From Scortum barcoo (lineage: Eukaryota > Chordata > Actinopteri > Centrarchiformes > Terapontidae), in NCBI GenBank assembly GCA_023238725.1, contig CM041541.1, positions 5,862,884-5,926,883 of the forward strand: a stretch of DNA of 64,000 bases, read 5' to 3'. Both the position numbers and the translations under genes were made by a program. Shown here piece after piece: positions 13,005 to 24,195 of this stretch; position 1 is the first letter of the stretch, and the number at the start of each line of letters is the position of its first letter. Below the pieces are notes generated by a model. The model was not told where the DNA came from, did no database searches, and saw nothing but the letters and a program-made list of their open reading frames with translations.

Positions 13005-16000
13005 AGTCAAAGCTGCCGTCTCGACAGGCAGCTTAAAAGGTGGGGAGTCAAGAAGTGAGCTTGAGTGAAGCTTTAGAGCTGCCTGAGAAAAATGCAGCAC
13101 TGCAGAAGATCAGAGATATTCAGTATAAGAAATAAAAAAAATAAAAAACCCAACATAGGCTTTTCCCAGAGTTTTGTTCTCCCATCACCTGACATGAAGT
13201 AATGTATCTCCGCCACAAAACCCAGGTGTGATCACTCAGTGGGCTGACGGGATTCTGCTGGGCTTCAGGAAAAAGCTCTTGAGTTAAGAAAGATTAATTA
13301 GTTAAACTGGGGCAGACATCAGTCTTCTAACAAGTGTCTGTGCTGTCGCTGGGAATGGGGAGGGAGGCCGAGGAGGAGGAGGAAGAGAGAGATGAAGAGG
13401 TATTGCTGAGCCAGCGCAGCCAGAGTGGTAGCAATGTGATCACTAAAATGTTCTTGTTTTCCCTTTTCTGTTTCCTTTTTGGTGGCAAAGTTGTTCAGTT
13501 TTAGTTTCAACTGTCTGGAGGAGGAGGAGAGGAACAAAGAAGGGAGGAGGATGGATCTGAAGCTCATCCCTCACTCTTATCTGGACACCGAGGTCTGTCA
13601 GGTCAAGTGTACAACCTTCCTGGTGCCACACTAATGATGCCCCATCCCACCCCCCTCTCTCCTGTGGGCTACAAGGTCAAGTCTGCCACCCCATCCCCCC
13701 TTTTATCATCCCTTAGCAGAACACTGCAGCTCTGACAGACTTCACTGTGGGTTTTTAAATGAAATTATTGCGCTGGCGATAGTCCCAATTTGCATTCTTA
13801 AGCTATCTCAGTACCCCGAGAAAAACAAAATACCTTCAGCTCAGACTCGAGGCGTTTGCTGAATCTGCATGTTCTTTTGTCAACGACGCCGCGTTTCCAC
13901 ATCCACACATTTACATTTGCTCAAAGAAAACTCATCTTTTGTTCTCCACTAAGGAGCTACTCTGAGGTAATTAGAGGTTCAGGTCCTTGGTTAAGGGCAA
14001 CTCAGGAATAATTGCTACAATAAAGGTAACCACACTTTTACCAAAGGATGCGGGTATTAGTCGGGACTGGGAAACTGATAACCACAGCGAAAAAAGTCTG
14101 CTTGGACAACTGTGTGAGCTTGTATGTGTCTTTTTCATAATGTCTGGTGGGGGTTGAAATACTCCTGGAGTTTGAATCTACTTATTAAGATTGATTGTTG
14201 CTAAGGGGTTCTGGCTATATGTTCCTCAACAGCACAATGAGCAGCAGAGGAGCAGAGAGTGACATCTGTTAAGCCTTAAAGCTGGAAGGCCAAAAATAAA
14301 GTTACTGGGTTGGGCCCTCTTTGCCGCATCTACAGAAATCAGCTGGAGGACAAATGGTGAGATTCCTACTCAGTGGGACGCTGTCACACACACAAGGGTA
14401 TACGCAGACACACCTCTACACACAGACGGATGCACACAATGGAAGCAGAAAGCCTCATTACATGGTTGGATTAAACAGAAACATTTTGTTGGAGCAAACA
14501 TCAAGGCTTCGATTTTTATCTTTGACCGGGGGAAGAGCTGACATGACCTCAAAGGGAAAACTGATCCTCAATCAGCTCTTAAGTCGGGATCTCTCTGCTC
14601 TCTGGCTGTTTTAATGGCAACCTTATCTCAAACTGTGGATGACATTGTTTCAGTCACTTTACATTTTCTGCGATTTGCATCGTTTTGAATCGTCAGTGAG
14701 GGAAATGCTAAGTCTGTAGCGGGCGGCATCTTTGTACTCTGACAAAGATGGATTTGCTCTATTCTCCCTCCCTGTCGTATTCCACACAAAGCTCCAGCTT
14801 CGTGACTAATCGGCTGCTAAATCATCTGAATTTTTAGAGACGTTTGACGCGCTGCCTGCTCATCAGGAGCTCATACCTGAACAGCAGCAGAATAACAAAG
14901 GGGTTAGTTAAGCTACAGAATGGCTCCCCTGTCGAAATGATGTTGAATCTTCGTCTGGATAAGAGCATCAGATAAACCAGTGCAACTACAGTCGGAACAA
15001 AAACCGACTCATGACGTGGATGAGGAGGAATCAGAGTGGAATCAAAGTCTGATTTCAATACACAAGGTGCCTCGGCTGTCCAGGTCAGCCGAGTCCGAGC
15101 AATCAGGGATGAATCTGAGGAAGAGTCGAAAGGTTTTGCTTTCTGGAGAACAAAGAGGATCCTACCTTGCACGCTAGCAGGGAAGCAGGGGAAGGTTGCC
15201 AGTTTAAATCTGCAAATCTGCTGGCAAAATCTGGGTCAGGGGAACTTTCTTTCCCCCCAAAATAACTAGCTTTACCATTTTTACATATCAAAGTCTGAGA
15301 ACAGATAATGAGCACTGCTATGAAAACAGTAAGGTCTGAGAACTTTGACCCCCAGATTTTGACCTGGCATGCCGTCATTTGTTTTGTTGCTTGATTTGAA
15401 TACAGGTAGTTACATGTAGTTTTATAGATGGATATTAATATAAAATCTATAAAATCTGTGAGACCTGTGCTGTGTGACCTTGGGAAGATGGGAGGTGGGA
15501 GGCAACAATTTTATCTGCTTGTTATAAAATCTTTAGATCTTTTTTCTTTTTAAGGGTTGATCACTTGCAAGTCCCTCAATACTAGATGGACCAAATATCC
15601 TTTTAAGTGACGCGCTTTACCTGTATCTGATGGTTTGGTTTATTTGGGATGGGACACAAAAATGACACCAAAGCTTCACATGTGAAGGATTTTTCCATAA
15701 TAAACAACAAAAAAAAGACTAAATCCCCTGCTTTTTATGAATGTTCCCTCTCTGAAATCACTTCATCTTCACCTCTCTCTCTCCTCTCCTCCAGGACGGT
15801 TTGATGCATCTACATCCCCTACACCCCCACCACATCACAGAGAGAAATCCTCCTGTAGTCTTGCATTAGGTTGAGTTGCCACGTTTGCAAAAAAAAAAAA
15901 AAAAATCTGAATCTGAATTATAAATAAAAGGTAATGATGCTATTATCATGCTCTCTTACTATCCTGAGCGCCGCGCCTCACCTTTCTATTTGAATAATGA

Positions 16001-18172
16001 TTTATAATCATATTAGTTCTCTCCGGAGCCCTGCTCTGGAAAAGTAAAAAGCTATTATCCAGTTGTCAGCTTCCAGGAGACGCCGTGGGAGATGGAGCGA
16101 TGATGCTGACACACGCACATGCTGTAGCTACACACACTCGGTGTGCGCATGCTCGTGCGAGTAGAGTCACACCCGACACGCAGGGCCTTTCTGCTGCACG
16201 CACAATCAATAGTGCAAATACATGTCAGCTCGCATGTGCACACACATTCTTGCAGAGACACACATGCACAGAGGCCTTTTTTTTCTTTACTGTCTCAGCA
16301 GGTGAAAGAAACGGAGCGGTTTCAAGCAGAAATGCTGTTTGTAAATTGGTGTTTGTTTAACCCTGTGTGGAGTGCCAGGTGGGTGGGGTTTACTGCAGCA
16401 GGATCACTTGTGAATCATAGAATAGTACAATATTAGTTCAAAGCATGTCACTGTATCTGAGCTCATATTTAGAGTCAATATAGGCTCTTTTCTGAAGCCA
16501 TTTAGGCGCAGATGTGATTTCAAATGTACATTTTCAGGAGAAAAACGACGAAAAAAAAAGAAAAATGTGTCCAATTCAGCCACTTATAAGCCACATTATC
16601 AGTAATATCATTATTCTACCAAACATATTGCCAGCCCTGCACATTTGGGCCCAAGGTAAACCAGTGAGCAGCATTTTTATGACAAGATATTAGACACAAA
16701 CAGCAGACACAGACTTCCTTACACTATACTGTGATGGATACTGAGACATGTATAGATAGATAGTGAGCAGGAGAGAAAATAAGATATCATGCATCACTGA
16801 TCAATACCGTCACCTGCTCTGCCTAATCCTCTAAAAACACATCCAGACAGAACATGACGGCCGGGTTATATCAGCTGTGATCAGGGAAACAGGAACCTGT
16901 TTACACTGAGCATTAAAAGCTACATTTGGTCACAGCGCCAAGGAGGGAAATATGTCATTAAGCCATTTTTATTTGACAGGTTTCAGATTGACTTATCAGA
17001 TTGATGGTGTAATGGGAAAAAAGAGAAATGCATTATAAGTGTAATAAGCATTCTTTGGTGCTGAGGGTCAATGCTGTGGTGTTTTTCAGATTTTCTTCCA
17101 GGCAGGGCTGCTCCCAAACGTTTTGGGATAAACAGTGCTAAGATCATGAATAGTGAGTGCTTTTTTTCTTTGCAAAATGTCACTCTTTGCAGCCTCCGGC
17201 TCTACTGACTTTCATCTTAACCAGTAAGAAACATTTCATTTTCATATAATAATAATATATATAATAAAATAATAATAATAAGTTAGATTTTGTCCTACAC
17301 CTCTTGAATGCTTGTGGTCTAACCATCTTTATAATAACATCTCATGCAAAGTAAGAAAAAAAATATATATATTATATATATAATATATTCAAGCTTAGAG
17401 GAAATCATTACATGAATGAATGAATGGATAAACAGTCATTATGTCTACAGCTAAATCTATAAGCCGATGATGAAACAGGTATCGTATAACACTGGAACGA
17501 TCTGAATAAATACAATTGGTCCCTCTTGCCTCCTTTTTCAGGCTTTCTAGACTAAGTTAGACATATTAAAATGTTCATTCCAATTTTTCCACCACAACCC
17601 AACATTTCAGGGCTTTGGTGAGCCATTTAACCGGTTCTTAAATCATCACAGTTTATACAGTTATAGGGTGCAAAAGAAAACAAGGGACTCTTTCTATCCA
17701 AATCATGCAGCTCACACAATCTGTTTTCCTAATGAATTTTTTTTGTGAATTGGCTAAACTGTGTCATTTGACTTTTGACAAGATACTTTCAAACCATTTG
17801 TCCACAAACTTTAATAAAAGCGCCCCCAGAGATTGCGTACAGCTCTTTAGCTGATTCTGAGTTGCAGAAATGTTTCCTTAAGTTGTGATTCTTTGTTACT
17901 TTGAGCCGGTTGGATCTGAAAATCAACAGTGAGTGTGATAAGGAGGGGACCGACCCAGACGGGGTGTTGAAGCTGGATCCATTTCACACTGGCTCCTCAA
18001 GGTTGCTAAATAGGTAACGTCCATAAAAACGTCAAGCGGGCGGGTTTTTGGTTCCAGTGTGAAGTGAATGATCAGGAGTGGATGTGAGCTCACTTTAGAG
18101 TCTATCTGAGGGGACGATATCTGAGACACACACGCATACACCCTCTTCCTCTGCCTTGATCCAGCTACCAAT

Positions 18173-18175
<3 letters not shown>
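13005..18175. other. Non-coding sequence, no gene seen
   Basis: No supported gene. Points of note: a low-repeat island at 13735-13870 with AAATTATTGCGCTGG; a GGTTGCCAGTTTAAATCTGC string at 15193-15212 that resembles a SINE fragment; a pyrimidine tract ending in CCAG at 15794; a 17-A run at about 15889; an A/T-repetitive zone at 17246-17281 and 17361-17389; and CA-rich sequence at 16110-16270. All longer open frames here fall within CA-rich DNA. Confidence 0.45.
17246..17389. repeat. AT-rich simple repeats
   Basis: Two runs of ATA/TAA and alternating AT (17246-17281 and 17361-17389) are separated by about 80 bases of non-repetitive sequence. They are simple-sequence tracts with no coding or element context. 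Confidence 0.8.

Positions 18176-18177
<2 letters not shown>

Positions 18178-18202
<25 letters not shown>
18178..18202. repeat. (CA)n microsatellite
   Basis: About twelve uninterrupted CA units. It sits immediately 5' of the GC-rich island at 18.3-18.65 kb. Confidence 0.9.
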
Positions 18203-18206
<4 letters not shown>

Positions 18207-18289
18207 CTGCTTACAGACATTTAATCTGGTGAGATTTACATTTGCAGGCCTTGGCGGCTGGTGTCAGGGTGTCATGGCTGCTGAATGTG

Positions 18290-18645
18290 ATCTTCCATGT
18301 CGAGAACATTATTATCCCCGCGAGGAATTTAATACGCGGGGGCAGCCAGGTGCAATCTTCAACAGCCTGGTTAGAAACGCACCTTTCAAAAGGAAGAAAA
18401 TGGTGTGCGGAAAAACACACGGCGCGCCATTCAGGGGCGGAGCACCAGTCAGCTGCGAACATGCTGCCGCTCTGACCTCGCCGCACCTTTCCCACCCACC
18501 TCATTTCTACGGCGCCCATTCAGGGATGATTTCTCAACAGGACCCCGGTGGCCGCCGACACAAAGAGCAGGCCGGCCAGCGGTAATTACACCATGCAAAT
18601 GCCATTTAGGCCTTTTAATACGACCGGTGTTGCATCGCTTCAATT
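18290..18645. promoter_or_regulatory. GC-rich, repeat-free island; candidate conserved regulatory element
   Basis: After AT-rich surroundings the sequence becomes CpG-containing and complex (TACGCGGGGGCAG, ACACACGGCGCGCCATTC, GTGGCCGCCGACAC). It then passes into CGGTAATTACACCATGCAAAT, where ATGCAAAT is a POU octamer and TAATTA a homeodomain site, followed by CCTTTTAATACGACC. Open frames of about 100-148 codons cross it on both strands but none resembles a protein, and their overlap argues against coding. Enhancer or CpG-rich element status is inferred. Confidence 0.45.
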
Positions 18646-21600
18646 GGTTTGCCGTTTATCACCCCGAGCACACACACATCTGTGGCACCCAGAGGAGGGG
18701 AGGGAGCCGGGGGTCATCTGCTCATTCATTCATTTGGAAATTTCCTCCTTTTGTTCCTCTTTTTATTCTCTTTTTTTCCTGTTTGTCTTTTTCTTTTAGC
18801 CATTTAAAATGTACTGAGCGCCAGAGATGTTTATTCTCTCTGTTTTTTTGAAGACATATACAGCAGAAATGTTCAGTTAATCCATTCTTCCTTTTTTTTG
18901 TATTACACACAGACATAAACACACAAGGTCCATGTGGTAAAATATGGCGACAATAAAAGAAGGGATGGGATAAAGCGGCAAGTTGAAATCAAGAGGGAGT
19001 TTACGGTCTATTAGAATTAAGAGAATTTATTACACGCAGGGCAAATGAAAACACCTCGTTTTCACAGCCCTGTATCTGTGAACATAAATCTATTCTATTC
19101 AGTAGAGGATGGTACAGATCTGCCTGGATGGATTTAGCTTTCCGAGTGATGTGCTAAAAATGTCTGACAAAGAAGCTCGATGCTCGCCACTGGTTTTACC
19201 CACTGCCTTGGCGACGCCGCCCGGTTGATATCTGTTTCGCACACTAAAATTCCTGTAATGGCACACTGTTGGGAAGGTCAGAAATCAGCCTACGATGGGC
19301 TTGAAACTCTCCCGTCTGCAAGGCCAAAATGACTGACAAAACGTGATTTTGCAGAAACAAAGCTGACATAACAAAAACTGGTGGCCATGACATAAACCTC
19401 GGGAGAGTCCAGTATATTTATTAGGCAAAAATGAAAAAAGAAATACAACTAAACAGCTCTCTTAAGGCGAGGGAAATTTTGTGATAATTTACCGCCTCAC
19501 TGTATAAAGGAGACATGATGCAGGAAGCTGCAATTTGATGTAAATAGGGGGGCAGAAGTGTGCAATATGGATGTAATTTCCTGGGGGTGCTGGGGAAGCA
19601 GTGACGTGCACTGCCTCCCCTGTTAAAATATAATTTAAAAAAACTTGCTGTGGTTTATTCATTCATTAAGAGGAGGAAATTCGGACTTAAGCTCATGACT
19701 GTTCTATAAATTTCTTTTCTGTATGATTTCAACATTTCTATGGTCAAAATCACTAAATTTACGCATTTCCTGTTCAAATACATGAGAGAACAGCGAGCGA
19801 TGAGGTATAGAGTTAGGGTTGTGTAAGCTCTTATTTTGGGTTCATATATTTTTACATCCGACTCCAGTCAGTGCCTCACCAGTCATGAACCTCACCACAC
19901 GTCGCTGTGGGGGAAGGAAGGTATGCTGAAGTCCGTTGCTCAAGGGCACTCTGGTGGTTTTGAAACTGCCGGCGTCATTTTCAGATCCTTGCCTGCACTC
20001 GCTGAAAAGCTAAACTCCCCCCACCTCGGCGAGTGAGTGGGTGTGTCTGAGGGTAAAGCTGCCACTGAGACAGGTAGTGGTGACCAGCTGGTTCGAACAG
20101 GTGTACAGACTGTGCGTTCCCATCGGACGGATCTGTGCACTTGGCTGCCGACCAGGGACTGATGGGTAAAGCCTCTCTCTCCCCCTTGCCTCCTTGTTTT
20201 CCGGTGTCTGTCTCTCTGTCTTCGCCCACCTTCCCTGACTTTCTCCCTCTCCCTCTCTTCCTCTCTGTCTCCCTTTTCCTCCCCTCTCAGATGGCGCAGA
20301 AGTGTGCGCGTCTTCACCGATGCTTCCCTCCTCTCCCCAGCGGGCCCTCCTTTGTCTTGGTTGGTCGGCGGCGTTGGCACACACGCGCAGACAAACACAA
20401 ACACACACGTATAAACAGCCATGTGTGACCAGACAAACAGCGTTCAGCGCAGGAAGCTGATGGGAGAGTAACTACGCATGAAGAAAACCTCACCGCAAAC
20501 AGACAGACAGGAAGACAGGTGGTTTGAGGTGAATCTTGATATTTCTTTTTAGACATGACTGATTTCTACACTGTAAAAAATACATCACAACACAGTATAG
20601 CAGATTGAATTCATGCAAGCCCTAATGCAAGCCTAAATTCCTTTAAAATATATATTTTTTTTATTATTATTATTATTATTATGCATGCAATATGGAAATT
20701 GAGGAGTTTACAATGAATTAACCTGAAGATGCCATGCAAAAATTTCAACGTGTCCACATTCCAGTTAGCTAAGATGAATGAGACAAGCTAGCAGAGGGAA
20801 ATTAGACTGTTGAGGGGCAGTGTTCAGTTCAGTCTTTCTCTTGGCTGCACATTAAATCTTGTAGTAAAGGAAGAGGGCCAAAAGGACATGGGGGACAAAG
20901 GACACTAATCTATAGGGTCTAAAAGTGTGGAGGGGTCCCCACAGGGCCCAGCTGGGTTGACAGGACACTCACTCATTGGACAGTTTTGTCGTCCTGCATC
21001 ATCAGGACCCACGTGGGGAAAAATCAAATTCCGGCGACAGACTGCAGGTCACGCAGCTCTTTAATGCGTCTAATGTGTCTATTTATGGCCTCTTTCTTGT
21101 CACAAAGAGCTCACAGAGAAATAACTATCAGCGATATTTGTATTATTAGACAGCGCCCCTTCTGAATAAACGATGGGTGGAGACAGTGTTACTGAGGATT
21201 CGCTATGTCAAACAGAGTTTTGATTGTTTTAAATGCTACAAATACACAGTTTTAACTGCTATGGACTGCTGGCGTTTATACACGTGTCTATGGTTACCAA
21301 ATGACTTAAATGAATATACACAGGGTTTTGAACAGTAAATAATCAGCAGATGGAAATTAAATCATGCTAAAACTACATATCTAGTATCACAAAACACCTT
21401 TTTTTAACAGCATCAGTCTGGTTGTTTGCTCTGCACAAAGATTCACATTATTCAAACTGCTACATGAGGGATAAATCCAGTATCCTCTGATCCACCACTT
21501 GAGGAATCCACCTGAACTTTCAAGTGGGAGTGCACACAGCAGCTTTACTGCAGGATCCACCATGCTCCTTTACAGCTGCGCAGAATAAACAAAGACAGCA

Positions 21601-22300
21601 TTTATTCATTTACTTGACACATGTTCATCGTAAAACAAAAACAAAATCTGAGCACTGAGTCCATAAGAGGTCAAACGGCAACCTCATCTTTCGTGCAAGT
21701 CTTCCCCAGATGAACTCTCCTTTTCTTTTGAAGCACTTCCTCGGGTCGCGGGGTCACAGATGAGGTCATATCCTGTCTTTTCTGATCAGACCTGAGGGAC
21801 TGGCTGCAGATGTGGGGGGCTGAGAGGTCGAGCTTCTCATGAAAAGAGATAGCAAAAGGCATCCCGCTTCACGTTTTTTAAAGTTTCTCAGGGTTTTTTG
21901 GAGGAGGTTATGGAGGAGGCTGTGCTGGTGGTTCTCTCACGGGACGCCATCAGTGAAGTGACCAAAATACACTGAGAAGGCCTTTATATCTGAACCATGT
22001 AATGAACCTGCCATATGTACAAGTGCACTGCAGGGCTCTTGAAAAGGTCTTTGTAAAGGAACATCTACAGCTCAGAAGGCAAAAACCTCAAACAACCTTC
22101 AGTATTAAGTGTATTTCTCTCTTTCTACTCTGACTTGGTTGTGATTTAATGTTGCAAATAGTCTTGTTTTTGTGAGCAAATTATTCATCCAGGTTAGTCC
22201 CGTTAAGACACTGGATCTGTGTTTTGCAACAGAGGCTTGTTCAAAATCGCAGCAACTCTTAGGTACTACAATAAGACAATAAAGAATACCAGGCTCTATA
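18646..22300. other. Non-coding sequence, including a long pyrimidine tract
   Basis: No supported gene. 18730-18800 is T/C-rich. 19860-19970 contains TTGCTCAAGGGCAC, a string typical of fish SINE fragments, but the body is not recognisable. 20166-20290 is a CT-rich tract ending in CTCAG, and 20380-20412 is CA-rich. The overlapping 130-160-codon frames on the minus strand here come from this simple sequence. 20660-20682 is a TTA trinucleotide run. 20700-22300 shows nothing distinctive. Confidence 0.45.
20660..20682. repeat. (TTA)n microsatellite
   Basis: Seven to eight TTA units following a T-rich stretch. Confidence 0.85.
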
Positions 22301-22319
22301 AAACAGATGAACAGGAATG

Positions 22320-22480
22320 GACGTGGCCTCTTTGGCCGTAATACCTGGCCACTGCTTTGTCAATAATGGTGGCGGAACCGCTAATAGAGCATTATGGGAG
22401 CCCAGGGACCAATGCTGACAGGTGATTTATGTCGCCTCTGACGACTTCGGCCCTCGAACGAAACCCTGATAAAAGAAGAG
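22320..22480. promoter_or_regulatory. Candidate enhancer-like block with adjacent Meis and Pbx-Hox sites
   Basis: A repeat-free block containing TGACAGGTGATTTATG at 22416-22431. TGACAG is a Meis/Prep core, and TGATTTAT matches a Pbx-posterior-Hox composite site. Nearby are CTTTGTCAATAATGG and CTAATAGAGCATTATGGG. Composition and site arrangement suggest a developmental enhancer, but conservation is untested. Confidence 0.4.
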
Positions 22481-22593
22481 CTAGATTGGAACAAGCAGAA
22501 TGATGAATAGACTACATGATCCAGAGACCCGTCTCATTAGTGAGAGGAAAAGAGAAAGACGGAGCTCTGGCCATTTAGCTAATGTAGCGAAGT

Positions 22594-22595
<2 letters not shown>

Positions 22596-22628
<33 letters not shown>

Positions 22629-22654
22629 AGAGAGAGAGTGTGTGTGTATGTGTG
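22596..22654. repeat. Compound (GT)n-(GA)n-(GT)n microsatellite
   Basis: GT units run from 22596 to 22627, followed by a short GA run and a second GT stretch to about 22654. The 70- and 87-codon frames crossing it are repeat-encoded. Confidence 0.9.
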
Positions 22655-23480
22655 CATCCATCTGCATAGGTACGTTAATGTGTGTGTGCGCACCGAGGGA
22701 CCTGAGTGGCGGCAGCTTGCTCTTACCGCAGCAGTAGCAGGTTGGAAATTAATGACACACTAAATATATGGCGAGGAAGCTTGACCCCGCATAATGGCGA
22801 CATATAGGATTAACCTTGGTTGTCACTTGGGGCCATTGTTAGCCCACATGCTGCTACAAGTAAACAGGGGGGCTGCTGAAGCCCCCATGCTGCTGGGAAG
22901 GAAAAAAAAAAAAAAACATGCTGATTTATTTCCTCACTGCTTCAGGGGATAAAGTGCTGCATTTAGGATTAAAGGATTCAAAGTTTGCGTTTAATAAATA
23001 GTCAAAGCTCCAATAGTCGCAGGGAGGAGAAAGCAAAGCGCGGTGGATTAGAAGAGATGAATTTCAAAGAGGAGGTGTCGAGGATGCTTAAGGACCTGAG
23101 ATGAGGAGAGGAGAGGAGATGTGTTCGGCTTTTGGACGTTTGGTCGAACGGAACGAGGCGTTTGAAGATTCTTTTATTGACTGAACGATTAATTAAAAAA
23201 AAAAAAAACTGCCTGCAGATGAATTAATAATGAAAATGATTGTTGGTTGCAACCTTACATATATATACATCTAAATATGACACATTTATATAGAAGTCTA
23301 ATAATACAGCACATGGAAAGGGGCTGCTTTATATAATTAGTACTTTTACTTTACATATTAAAAGTACATTTTGCTGAAAATACTGGTAGTTCTGCTGCTG
23401 AGTTAAGGATCAAGGTACTTCGTCCATTGCTGGAAGAGAAGAGGCAATGGAAACGAAAATGAAAATTCAGGGTATCCTAC
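22655..23480. other. Non-coding sequence
   Basis: No gene. 22760-22850 is repeat-free and may be a regulatory block (GGCGAGGAAGCTTGACCC, AACCTTGGTTGTCAC). A small GGGGGCT/AGCCCCC hairpin lies at 22868-22886. Runs of A occur at 22902-22916 and near 23196. Confidence 0.4.
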
Positions 23481-23712
23481 AATTCATCCTGTGGGAACCA
23501 TGAATGTCTGTGCAACATTTCATGCCAATCCAGCCAATAGATTTTCATACATCACGCAAGCCAAGTGACAAACTTAGCTTGCCGGTGGTGTTACACGTAA
23601 AGTCGGAGGAACGCTGAAGGCAGAGGGATCCGTCCTCTAGGGAATATGAACATCTGTACAAAATCTCACAGCAATCCATCCAATAGCTGTTAAGATATTC
23701 AGGTCTGGACCA
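23481..23712 (+). mobile_element. Second copy of the GATTCATCCT fish repeat, with a duplicated 3' unit
   Basis: Two related units occur in tandem. The first has AATTCATCCTGTGGGAACC, ATGAATGTCTGTGC and CCAATCCAGCCAATAG. The second, about 150 bases on, has GGGATCCGTCCTCTAGGGA, ATGAACATCTGTAC and GCAATCCATCCAATAGCTG. Both match the 3' part of the element at 7.54-7.8 kb. Non-coding; orientation is the same as the first copy. Confidence 0.65.
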
Positions 23713-24085
23713 ATGACTTCCACGCAGCTCAAAAACAAAATGAGAAAAGTTGGATCCATTACGCGGTCAAGACCCGGCCCGTTCGCGTTTCAAAACCTCC
23801 CCGGCTGAACCCTCCTGCTTTTATTGCCATGATGGATTTCCCATTTAGCTTGACCCTATATTCATTAAAAGAGGATTTAAGCCGTTAGAAAGGGAGAGGA
23901 GAGAGGCCCCTTGGGGACTGTGTTTGCTGTGCCCCCCCCCCGTCTCTCATACACACAGACATATACACACACACACTTTGGCTGCTCTCCTCGGCCTATA
24001 ACTCTCCCTCTCAGACAGGGCTTGTTAGGTGTGGAGGGCCGGGGAGGAGGGTCCAGGTTTTATTAGTGGCAGCAGCTGCACTCCT
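23713..24085. other. Non-coding sequence
   Basis: No gene. Contains a C run near 23932-23940 and a short CA stretch near 23963-23975. Nothing else is distinctive. Confidence 0.5.
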
Positions 24086-24089
24086 CTCT

Positions 24090-24195
24090 GGCTCTATAAA
24101 AGGTAATTACCGCTGGTGGTAACAAGCTAATTGATTGCTAATTAGGTGAATCAGTTCTCTAAGTGCCGTCCCACTTATTGACAGATGGTGACAGT
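24090..24195. promoter_or_regulatory. Homeodomain-site cluster; candidate conserved element
   Basis: Within 100 bases: TATAAAA at 24095-24101, the palindrome GGTAATTACC at 24102-24111, CTAATTGATTG from 24127, the palindrome CTAATTAG at 24138-24145, and TTATTGACAGATGG from 24176. Closely spaced paired homeodomain sites next to a TGACAG Meis core are typical of developmental enhancers. The TATA-like string alone does not establish a promoter, as no downstream transcript is visible. Confidence 0.45.

Noticed and set aside
19940..20422. 160-codon minus-strand frame
   Set aside because: Built from GA/CT-rich simple sequence giving Arg/Glu runs; no domain and overlapping frames of similar length.
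24095..24101. TATA box of a promoter
   Set aside because: An isolated TATAAAA string with no visible transcript or coding region downstream.
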